Part shown: positions 1 through 4,480 of the stretch, piece after piece | Position numbering within the stretch: the first letter of the stretch is position 1 | Layout: each line of letters opens with the position of its first letter | Assembly: GCA_964427955.1 (NCBI GenBank) | Contig: CAYRWY010000354.1 | Span: forward strand, 1 to 6,258 | DNA: 6,258 bases | From: JACRBK01 sp964427955 | Lineage (GTDB): Bacteria; Chloroflexota; Anaerolineae; Aggregatilineales; Aggregatilineaceae | Direction: 5' to 3' | Notes under the pieces: model-generated | What the model was told of the DNA's origin: nothing | Seen by the model: only the letters and a program-made list of their open reading frames with translations | Databases searched by the model: none | Translations under genes and position numbers: made by a program

Positions 1-69
1 ATGGAGAGGGGAACAAGCCCGTTTTCTCCCCTCTCCAGCTTGCCTGGGGAGGGGCCGGGGGTGGGGTTT
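1..69. repeat. GC-rich palindromic repeat, copy 1 (possibly cut by window edge)
   Basis: The core is a hairpin with left arm CCCCTCTCCAG (28-38), loop CTTGC (39-43) and right arm CTGGGGAGGGG (44-54). This gives eleven pairs, one of them T-G. A tail at 53-66 (GGCCGGGGGTGGGG) closely resembles the right end of copy 3 (GGCCGGGGGTGAGG). The window opens with TGGAGAGGGG, the same right-arm core as in the other copies. A further hairpin may therefore precede it outside the window, which would make this a two-hairpin element like copy 3. Confidence 0.6.
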
Positions 70-143
70 AGATTTCAATGCAAGGATCAGTAATGAACTG
101 CCCCATGGGCGTCAAGTTAAGCATCTGATCGGGTGTCATAGGG

Positions 144-227
144 AAAAAAACGGCCTCACCCCGGCGTGGCAATCTCCCCCTCTCCATTGTGTTTTTCGAA
201 TGGAGAGGGGGTCGGGGGGTGAGGCCG
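144..227 (-). terminator. Repeat-derived intrinsic terminator for ygfZ
   Basis: On the minus strand the nested hairpin of repeat copy 2 ends in GGGGTGAGGCCG and is followed immediately by seven T (positions 150 down to 144). A strong GC stem directly abutting a T run is the classic Rho-independent terminator. It lies about 90 bases past the ygfZ stop codon in the direction of ygfZ transcription. The stem is long and has an internal loop, so its efficiency is uncertain. Confidence 0.65.
151..227. repeat. GC-rich palindromic repeat, copy 2 (nested perfect inverted repeats)
   Basis: The outer arms CGGCCTCACCCC (151-162) and GGGGTGAGGCCG (216-227) are perfect 12-base inverted repeats. Inside them, CCCCCTCTCCATT (176-188) and AATGGAGAGGGGG (199-211) form a perfect 13-bp stem around a 10-base loop. 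The internal loop is asymmetric (163-175 against 212-215). The terminal CCTCACCC/GGGTGAGG and the CCCCTCTCCA core are shared with copy 3 at 1361-1478, so these are members of one dispersed family. Nothing in it codes for a transposase. A REP- or MITE-like non-autonomous element is the likeliest reading. Confidence 0.75.
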
Positions 228-313
228 GGACAAGACCCTGATAGCCTCAGAAAGCCCTAAATTGACACACATAGGGCTGCCCCTACATCACCTTTTTCCC
301 GTGCGGTGTAACC

Positions 314-1291
314 CTACCCACCAAACGGCAGCGCCGCCGTGATCGCAGACACCGGTCGCCCGGCGTGCAGCAGCGTGACCGCCGTGCCCGGCTCGTGATG
401 CGGACGTTTGATCACCGCCAGCGCGATCAGGCCCCAGCGCGGCGACGTGGCCACCGACGTAATCTCGCCGACCGTGCGCTCGTCCACCTGGATCGTCACC
501 CCCGGATAGACCGGCTCATCCAGGTACAGCCCAACCAGCCGCCGCGTGATCTTGTCGTAGGTCACCTGGCGCGCGAGGATCTCCTGGCCCGTGTAGCAGC
601 CTTTGGTGCTCGACACTGCCCCATCCAGCGCCATTTCGAGCGGGGTGTAGGCGTCGATCAGTTCGTGCAGCGGACCGGGACGCCCGGCCTCGACCCGCAG
701 GGTATCGTACGCTGCGGCGCTCAAGGCTTCCGCCCCCGCCCATTCCAGCCGCGCCGCCAGCGACTCCGCCTGATCCGGCGGCACGATCAGCAGCGCGCGC
801 TCGCGATCCAGCCCGATGACGGAGACGGTCTCGCCGCCAAACGTACCGGTCACCACCGTCCCAGGATCGGGCAGGCGCAGCCCGACCTGATCGAGCACCT
901 GCTCGCCGGTGGGTCCAACCAGCTCGATCTGGGCCAGGTCGGCGCTGGCGTCGGTCACCGTCACTTTGTCCATGAAGAAGATGTGCTTCTGCAAATAGCG
1001 CGCCGTCGCCGCGCCGCGTCCGGGCAAGGTGATCACGCCGACCGACTCGCTGGCAGGCTCGATCACCATGCGCCACACGTCGAGAATCCGCGCCGTCGCG
1101 GAGGTGAGCACGCTCTCCAACACCCGATCGGAAGCCAGCGTGCGAATGTCATTCGTCGTCTGACGCTGCACGAATGCAAAGCGATCCGGCCCGCCGATCC
1201 GCAGATAACCGGCCTGCGGGAGGCGGTAGAAAGCCGCGCAATTCAGCGCCGCCTGGTATCCTGCCAGGGAAGTGTCAATGGCCAGGCTCAT
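314..1291 (-). CDS. ygfZ: YgfZ/GcvT-like folate-binding protein (Fe-S cluster assembly/repair)
   Basis: This encodes 325 residues, close to the 326 of E. coli YgfZ. YgfZ/Iba57-family proteins resemble the glycine-cleavage T protein, bind tetrahydrofolate, and support activity of Fe-S enzymes such as the tRNA-modifying MiaB in the cytoplasm. The diagnostic signature K-G-C-Y-T-G-Q-E is intact at residues 230-237, including the conserved Cys232. The preceding segment YDTLRVEAGRP (195-205) and TPLEMALDGAVSSTKG are typical of the GcvT fold. The C-terminal part (about 250-325) fits the family's small beta-barrel domain. The start at 1291 is chosen because GGAGG lies 8 bases upstream (1304-1300) and residue 1 begins the family-like N-terminus. 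An in-frame extension to 1339 adds 16 residues without support. The gene is divergent from the LysM lipoprotein gene. No convincing promoter of its own was found. Paralogous GcvT-like proteins are the main alternative, but the KGCYTGQE motif favours YgfZ. Confidence 0.9.
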   Translation of the reverse strand: MSLAIDTSLAGYQAALNCAAFYRLPQAGYLRIGGPDRFAFVQRQTTNDIRTLASDRVLESVLTSATARILDVWRMVIEPASESVGVITLPGRGAATARYLQKHIFFMDKVTVTDASADLAQIELVGPTGEQVLDQVGLRLPDPGTVVTGTFGGETVSVIGLDRERALLIVPPDQAESLAARLEWAGAEALSAAAYDTLRVEAGRPGPLHELIDAYTPLEMALDGAVSSTKGCYTGQEILARQVTYDKITRRLVGLYLDEPVYPGVTIQVDERTVGEITSVATSPRWGLIALAVIKRPHHEPGTAVTLLHAGRPVSAITAALPFGG

Positions 1292-1299
1292 CGGAGGTT

Positions 1300-1304
1300 C
1301 CTCC
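1300..1304 (-). promoter_or_regulatory. Ribosome binding site that fixes the ygfZ start
   Basis: On the minus strand GGAGG occupies 1304 to 1300, with 8 bases before the ATG at 1291-1289. This near-ideal spacing decides against the longer in-frame start at 1339. Confidence 0.8.
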
Positions 1305-1360
1305 AGTACATTAAAAACTGACGTTACGCCGCTCCTCATTCCCGGCGGTATGGGGGTTTA

Positions 1361-1478
1361 CCTCACCCTCAACCCCCACCCCCTTCTCCCTCTCCAACTT
1401 GCCTGGAGAGGGAGAAGGGGAGGGCGTCCGCCGTATTCTCCCCTCTCCACGTCTCTTGGAGAGGGGCCGGGGGTGAGG
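1361..1478. repeat. GC-rich palindromic repeat, copy 3 (two hairpins within terminal inverted repeats)
   Basis: The ends CCTCACCC (1361-1368) and GGGTGAGG (1471-1478) are inverted repeats, extended by one A/T pair outside. Between them lie two perfect hairpins. The first has a 17-bp stem pairing 1380-1396 with 1404-1420 around a 7-base loop. The second pairs CCCCTCTCCA (1440-1449) with TGGAGAGGGG (1457-1466), also around 7 bases. This looks like a complete unit of the family seen at 1-69 and 151-227. No coding capacity is evident. Confidence 0.75.
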
Positions 1479-1586
1479 TCAACGGCAAAGTGTGCAACGT
1501 CAGTTAAAAAGATAATCATCATGAATATCGTTCATTTACTCAGAAATAGCAAGCGGACCGGGCGTGCGGACGATCTCCCACGCATC

Positions 1587-1595
1587 TGTTATAAT
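1587..1595 (+). promoter_or_regulatory. Extended -10 promoter of the LysM lipoprotein operon
   Basis: TGTTATAAT combines a perfect TATAAT (1590-1595) with the TGn extension (1587-1589), the pattern that lets sigma-70-type polymerase work without a good -35. No clear -35 lies at the usual distance. Transcription would start near 1602, leaving a leader of about 30 bases that holds a GGAG-like ribosome site at 1616-1619. Confidence 0.6.
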
Positions 1596-1632
1596 GAAGG
1601 CGTCTGTGGTTGGGGGGAGAAAGTTGGGGACC

Positions 1633-2679
1633 ATGAAGCGGTTATTCATCATCCTGGCAGCGCTGGCCAGCGCGGCGTTGGCCTGCAACCTGGGGTCGGA
1701 CGAACCACGCCAGGCCACCGTGCCGGTCATTCCGACCGCCCTGCCGACGGCCTTTTTTACGATCCCGACGGCGACCCTGATGCCGACGGCCTTCATCACC
1801 GCCACGCCCGCGCCGACGCAGATCAACTGCACGCCGTATACCGCCTGGCCGACCTACACCGTCGTGGCCGGGGATACGCTCGGCCAGATCGCGCAGCGGG
1901 CGGGCACCACCACCGAACAGCTCGTCGCGGCTAACTGCCTGGTCAACGCCGAGCTGATCTACGTCGGGCAGCGGTTATACGTGCCGCGCGTGCCGGTCAC
2001 GGTCACCCCGGCGGCGACGATCACCCCGACCTACGATCCCAACCTGCCGCTCTTCGGGCAGGCGCTCTCCGCCGATCAGCACTGGTTCACCAGCACCGGA
2101 CAGGCGATCACCTACCTGCCGACCGTGCGCGTGACGGTGGGGGTCGTGCAGAACGCGCTGCTGGTTGATTTCTACGTGAACGATCCGTCGAGCAGCGCGG
2201 CGATCTCGATTGGGCAGGACAACGATCCCTGGGACGGCGCGTTCGTGGATTACGACTTCCCCGCGCCGGGGGTCTACACCTTCCAGGCGGCGGCGCAGAA
2301 CGAAGCGAAGCGCGCCACCAGCACGGTCTTCACCATCACCTACGATCCCAACTTCGTCCCCTCGGAAGGCCGCTATAACACCCTCACGATCACGCCCTAC
2401 GTGCAAGCGTCGGGCGGCTGGCTGACGCTGGCCGCCGGGGCAACGGTCACCGTCTCGTGGCGGGATGCGCCCGTCGGCGCGACGCGGATCGACTTCACGC
2501 TCGCGCCCACCGGGACCGGCTCGGTGGCGCAGGTCATCGGCTCCGATCTCTCGCCCGCGGACGGCGCGATCATCACCTGGAGCGTGCCCGGCGGCATCAC
2601 GGCGCACGTGCAGGCGAACGCGACCATGCCGGGCGGGACCATCGTGAGCAGCGATATTCTGAACGTCGTCTCCCCATAG
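1633..2679 (+). CDS. LysM-domain lipoprotein with C-terminal beta-rich domains
   Basis: This is 348 residues, predicted to be exported and lipid-anchored. Residues 1-17 are a basic-hydrophobic signal peptide ending at ALAC, with Cys18 the likely lipidated residue; the lipobox is not the classical LxxC form. Residues 28-64 are a Pro/Thr-rich linker with repeated PTA units. Residues 75-118 are a LysM domain (YTVVAGDTLGQIA ... VGQRLYVP), a fold that generally binds GlcNAc-containing polymers such as peptidoglycan. Cys66 and Cys102 flank and sit in the domain and may form a disulphide. From about 140 to 258 and 258 to 348 the sequence looks like two beta-sandwich modules of unknown function; the last has VSWRDAPVGA and IITWSVPGG. 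No catalytic motif was seen. The start at 1633 gives a proper signal peptide; upstream in-frame starts would spoil it, and one overlaps the -10. It is the first gene of a likely operon with the methyltransferase 8 bases downstream. A cell-wall attachment role is inferred. Confidence 0.85.
   Translation: MKRLFIILAALASAALACNLGSDEPRQATVPVIPTALPTAFFTIPTATLMPTAFITATPAPTQINCTPYTAWPTYTVVAGDTLGQIAQRAGTTTEQLVAANCLVNAELIYVGQRLYVPRVPVTVTPAATITPTYDPNLPLFGQALSADQHWFTSTGQAITYLPTVRVTVGVVQNALLVDFYVNDPSSSAAISIGQDNDPWDGAFVDYDFPAPGVYTFQAAAQNEAKRATSTVFTITYDPNFVPSEGRYNTLTITPYVQASGGWLTLAAGATVTVSWRDAPVGATRIDFTLAPTGTGSVAQVIGSDLSPADGAIITWSVPGGITAHVQANATMPGGTIVSSDILNVVSP
1742..1793 (+). repeat. In-frame direct repeat in the Pro/Thr linker
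   Basis: TGCCGACGGCCTT occurs at 1742-1754 and again at 1781-1793. The 39-base period is exactly 13 codons, so the linker may have grown by in-frame duplication. The encoded units both begin with PTAF, and the intervening codons have diverged. Confidence 0.6.
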
Positions 2680-2687
2680 GCTAAGGT

Positions 2688-3542
2688 ATGCTCGCGTGGC
2701 TGCTGTTGTTCATCGTGCTGGCCGGAGTGGCCGGGATTGCCCTGTGGTGGCTGTTGATCAAGACGGAGGGCGTCTATTTGGGGCGCGGCGTCGTGATCTG
2801 GCTGTACGACGTCTACGCGCGGCGCTACGACGGCATCAAGCAGTTTGAGGCGTACGGCGAAGACCTCTACCTGGCGCGGCCCATCCTCAAGCGCCTGCTG
2901 CCGGTGACTGCGCCGCTGGTGCTGGACGTCGCGACCGGGACCGGGCGGCTGCCGCTGGCCCTGTTGGAACAGTCCACCTTCCAGGGGCGCGTGATCGGCG
3001 TGGACCTCAGCCGCCGGATGCTGACCGTCGCGGCGGAAAAGCTCGCGCCGCACGGGAATCGGGTCACGCTGATGCACGGTCCCGCCGAAACCCTGCCCTT
3101 CCCCGACAACACCTTCGACCTCGTCACCTGCCTGGAGGCGCTCGAATTCATGATGCACCCGCGCGAGGTGCTGCGCGAGTTGGCGCGCGTACTGCGCCCC
3201 GGGGGACTGCTGGTGCTGACCAACCGCCAGGGCCGCGACGCCAAACTGATGCCGGGCAAAACCTTTTCGCACACTGAGTTGGAGCATTTTCTGCGCGAGG
3301 ACGTCGGGCTGAGCCACGTCTACATCCAGCCCTGGCAGGTCGATTACCGGCTGGTGTGGGGCAAAAAGCCCGGCTACAGCCTGCCCACCGGGCCGCGCCT
3401 GCTGGAAGAGATCTGGCGCTGCCCGCACTGTGGCGCCGTCGCGATGGAGCACGAGGACTCCGGCTGGCGCTGCGGGGAATGTCACCGCCACAGCCCCCGC
3501 GCCGCCGACGGCGTGATCGACCTCACCCGCGCTCGATCCTGA
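2688..3542 (+). CDS. Membrane-anchored class I SAM-dependent methyltransferase with C-terminal zinc ribbon
   Basis: This is 284 residues. Residues 2-24 form one strong hydrophobic segment followed by Lys25 and Arg33, which suggests a single anchor with the enzyme on the cytoplasmic side. A UbiE-like region starts near YDGIKQ (47-52). SAM-binding motif I is VLDVATGTGR (78-87), the acidic residue at the end of strand 2 is Asp106 in GVDLS, and FDLVTCLEALEF (143-154) plus LRPGG (169-173) complete the Rossmann methyltransferase pattern. The C-terminus holds CPHC (245-248) and CGEC (262-265), a four-cysteine zinc ribbon followed by DGVIDL. This resembles the N-terminal zinc finger of RlmA-type rRNA methyltransferases, but is placed at the opposite end. 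The substrate is not evident; lipid/quinone, RNA or protein are all possible. The gene starts 8 bases after the LysM gene, with a weak TAAGG ribosome site (2682-2686), so co-transcription is likely. The fold is sure and the substrate unknown. Confidence 0.87.
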   Translation: MLAWLLLFIVLAGVAGIALWWLLIKTEGVYLGRGVVIWLYDVYARRYDGIKQFEAYGEDLYLARPILKRLLPVTAPLVLDVATGTGRLPLALLEQSTFQGRVIGVDLSRRMLTVAAEKLAPHGNRVTLMHGPAETLPFPDNTFDLVTCLEALEFMMHPREVLRELARVLRPGGLLVLTNRQGRDAKLMPGKTFSHTELEHFLREDVGLSHVYIQPWQVDYRLVWGKKPGYSLPTGPRLLEEIWRCPHCGAVAMEHEDSGWRCGECHRHSPRAADGVIDLTRARS

Positions 3543-3604
3543 GCGCTGCGTCGCGGAACATTCCCGCGGCGGAGGCCCGGTTCATCCGGCAGTGATGCAG
3601 CGCG

Positions 3605-3614
3605 CTCACGTGAG
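3605..3614. promoter_or_regulatory. Palindrome CTCACGTGAG upstream of the LURP-one-like gene
   Basis: A perfect 10-bp palindrome with CACGTG core lies about 26 bases upstream of the proposed -35. The same core recurs in the longer palindrome at 3671-3684. It may be an operator half of a paired site, but short palindromes in GC-rich DNA can arise by chance. Confidence 0.3.
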
Positions 3615-3615
3615 T

Positions 3616-3645
3616 TCACAGCACCCCCTGCAATGGGGGTTGTGA
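3616..3645. promoter_or_regulatory. Bulged hairpin overlapping the -35 region
   Basis: TCACA (3616-3620) and ACCCCC (3623-3628) pair with GGGGGT (3635-3640) and TGTGA (3641-3645). This makes an 11-bp stem with a two-base bulge and a 6-base loop. No T run follows, so it is a poor terminator for the methyltransferase operon. As DNA it overlaps the proposed -35 and could be a protein-binding site. Confidence 0.35.
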
Positions 3646-3669
3646 CCGCCTTCTCGACAAGTGTACAAT
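3640..3669 (+). promoter_or_regulatory. Promoter of the LURP-one-like gene
   Basis: TTGTGA (3640-3645) and TACAAT (3664-3669) are separated by 18 bases, a reasonable sigma-70-type match. The start site would be near 3676, inside the palindrome at 3671-3684. This implies the gene can be transcribed separately from the upstream operon. Confidence 0.5.
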
Positions 3670-3670
3670 C

Positions 3671-3684
3671 AAGACACGTGTCTT
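3671..3684. promoter_or_regulatory. 14-bp palindromic operator candidate at the transcription start
   Basis: AAGACACGTGTCTT is a perfect 14-bp palindrome beginning two bases after the -10 and covering the predicted start site. A repressor bound here would block initiation. No regulator gene lies in the window, so the protein that would bind is unknown. Confidence 0.45.
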
Positions 3685-3705
3685 CATCTAAGGAGAATCC
3701 CGAAC

Positions 3706-4308
3706 ATGCGCTACCAGTACCCGCTCAACATGTCGTTCAAGATCGTGGCCGTGGCCCCGCAGATCTACGTCCGCGATGCGTCCGGCGCGGACCGGTTCTA
3801 CGTCCGGCAAAAACTGCTGAAACTCAAGGAAGACATCGGCGTCTTCTCCGATTCGTCCAAGAGCCAGCAGCTTTACACCATCAAGGCGGATCGCGTAATC
3901 GACTTTTCCGCGCGCTACAACTTCACCAGCACCGCCGATGGGCGGCCCTGGGGATCGGTCAAGCGCCAGGGGATGCGTTCGCTATGGAAAGCCAGCTACC
4001 AGATCTTCGACGCAGCGGGCCAGCATACCCACACCATTACCGAAGGTGATCCCTGGGTCAAGGTGGCCGACGGCTGCATGTCGTCACTGCCCTTCCTCAG
4101 CCTGGTATCGGGCTACTTCTTCCACCCCAGCTACCTCATCCGCCAGGCGGGGACGGACACGCCGGTGATGAAGCTGCAAAAACTCCCGGCTTTCTTCGAG
4201 GGCAAGTTCCAGATCGAGGCACTGGCCCCGAACATCACCGAGGAAGAAGAAGCGCGCTTCCTGCTCAGCTACATCATGATGATCCTGCTCGAACGGCAGC
4301 GCGGCTGA
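3706..4308 (+). CDS. LURP-one-related / YxjI-like (Tubby C-terminal-like) protein
   Basis: This is 200 residues, close to the usual size of bacterial LURP-one-related (LOR, YxjI) proteins. The family folds as a beta-barrel around a central helix, like the Tubby C-terminal domain and scramblases; its bacterial function is not established. Features that match are the N-terminal FYVRQKLLKLKEDIGVFSDS (31-50), the run of short beta-strands through 60-175, and a final hydrophobic helix, ARFLLSYIMMILLERQRG (183-200), expected to be the buried central helix. There is no signal peptide, so it is probably cytoplasmic or membrane-associated. The start at 3706 has AGGAGA at 3691-3696, nine bases upstream. 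A 15-residue in-frame extension from 3661 would run through the promoter and is rejected. The gene has its own promoter, a palindromic operator candidate and a strong terminator, so it appears to be monocistronic. The family assignment rests on overall pattern rather than a short diagnostic motif. Confidence 0.75.
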   Translation: MRYQYPLNMSFKIVAVAPQIYVRDASGADRFYVRQKLLKLKEDIGVFSDSSKSQQLYTIKADRVIDFSARYNFTSTADGRPWGSVKRQGMRSLWKASYQIFDAAGQHTHTITEGDPWVKVADGCMSSLPFLSLVSGYFFHPSYLIRQAGTDTPVMKLQKLPAFFEGKFQIEALAPNITEEEEARFLLSYIMMILLERQRG

Positions 4309-4330
4309 TCGGCCCCGCACGTGGTTTCAC

Positions 4331-4370
4331 AGGCGATTCCAGTCCGGAATCGCCTTTTTATTTGTTTTTT
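4331..4370 (+). terminator. Intrinsic terminator of the LURP-one-like gene
   Basis: AGGCGATTCC (4331-4340) pairs perfectly with GGAATCGCCT (4346-4355) around loop AGTCC, and a T-rich tract follows from 4356. The hairpin begins 22 bases after the stop codon. A ten-pair stem plus long T tract makes this the clearest terminator in the window. Confidence 0.92.
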
Positions 4371-4440
4371 TCGGTTTTTTTTCAAGAAAATGATTGCTTA
4401 AAATATATTAATCATAATAATATTTAAATTAACCATTATT
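4356..4440. other. AT-rich island upstream of the secreted-protein gene
   Basis: The first part is the T-rich tail of the preceding terminator. Positions 4381-4440 contain only 8 G or C in 60 bases, against a GC-rich window. Such DNA can act as an UP element or curved upstream promoter region. No gene is seen in it. Confidence 0.7.
4394..4423 (+). promoter_or_regulatory. Candidate promoter of the secreted Ig/SH3-like protein gene
   Basis: TTGCTT (4394-4399) and TAATAT (4418-4423) are 18 bases apart. In such AT-rich DNA several alternative -10 hexamers exist, for example CATAAT at 4413-4418, so the exact position is uncertain. The leader would be about 50 bases. Confidence 0.35.
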
Positions 4441-4455
4441 GAAGCATGAGCTTCA
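4440..4455. promoter_or_regulatory. Small inverted repeat in the leader of the secreted-protein gene
   Basis: TGAAGC (4440-4445) and GCTTCA (4450-4455) pair around ATGA. The structure lies between the candidate promoter and the ribosome site GAGAGG (4465-4470). It could be an operator or a small 5' hairpin, but it is short and may be fortuitous. Confidence 0.3.
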
Positions 4456-4480
4456 TGGACATTAGAGAGGAAAACACCCT

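Larger units (their letters stand above)
1..313. other. Non-coding region downstream of ygfZ, with repeats
   Basis: No credible gene is seen here. The stretch holds two copies of a GC-rich palindromic repeat (1-69 and 151-227) and a minus-strand terminator formed by the second copy. It also has two short pieces resembling the hairpin repeat found at 5204-5231: GAACTGCCCC at 95-104 and CTGCCCCTAC at 277-286. The rest (about 228-313) is unremarkable spacer down to the ygfZ stop codon. Confidence 0.75.
1292..1632. other. Divergent intergenic region between ygfZ and the LysM lipoprotein gene
   Basis: This gap of 341 bases contains the ygfZ ribosome site, the double-hairpin repeat copy 3 (1361-1478), an AT-richer stretch at about 1503-1550, and the extended -10 promoter for the lipoprotein operon. 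A short interrupted inverted repeat, ATGAA (1521-1525) and TTCAT (1531-1535), sits upstream of that promoter and might be an operator, though it is weak. A minus-strand TTTAAT at 1315-1310 could be a ygfZ -10, but no matching -35 is visible. Confidence 0.65.

Noticed and set aside
262..289. Possible plus-strand promoter with a perfect TTGACA at 262-267
   Set aside because: Only a poor -10 (TACATC at 284-289) follows at 16 bases, and the only thing downstream is the antisense of ygfZ.
365..1321. Long open frame on the plus strand opposite ygfZ
   Set aside because: Its translation is rich in Arg, His, Gln and Asp with no recognisable domain, as expected of the antisense of a GC-rich gene. The minus-strand frame carries the KGCYTGQE motif and a good ribosome site.
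1..1478. CRISPR-like array from the repeated GC-rich units
   Set aside because: Only three unequal, palindromic units are present, irregularly spaced and separated by a whole gene, with no uniform repeat-spacer pattern or cas genes.
1564..1632. N-terminal extension of the LysM lipoprotein
   Set aside because: It would place coding sequence over the TATAAT box and bury the signal peptide 23 residues inside the protein.
1272..1934. Plus-strand frame crossing the intergenic repeat into the lipoprotein gene
   Set aside because: It starts inside ygfZ antisense, runs through palindromic repeat DNA and overlaps the lipoprotein in another frame. The product looks like translated repeat.
2397..3491. 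Long minus-strand frame across the lipoprotein and methyltransferase genes
   Set aside because: It spans two well-supported plus-strand genes, shows no domain motif, and has antisense-like composition.
3552..3568. Hairpin CGCGG/CCGCG after the methyltransferase stop as a terminator
   Set aside because: The stem is only five pairs and no T run follows. I could not identify a convincing terminator for this operon.
3661..3705. N-terminal extension of the LURP-one-like protein
   Set aside because: It lies on the promoter and operator palindrome and has no ribosome site, while the ATG at 3706 has AGGAGA at good spacing.
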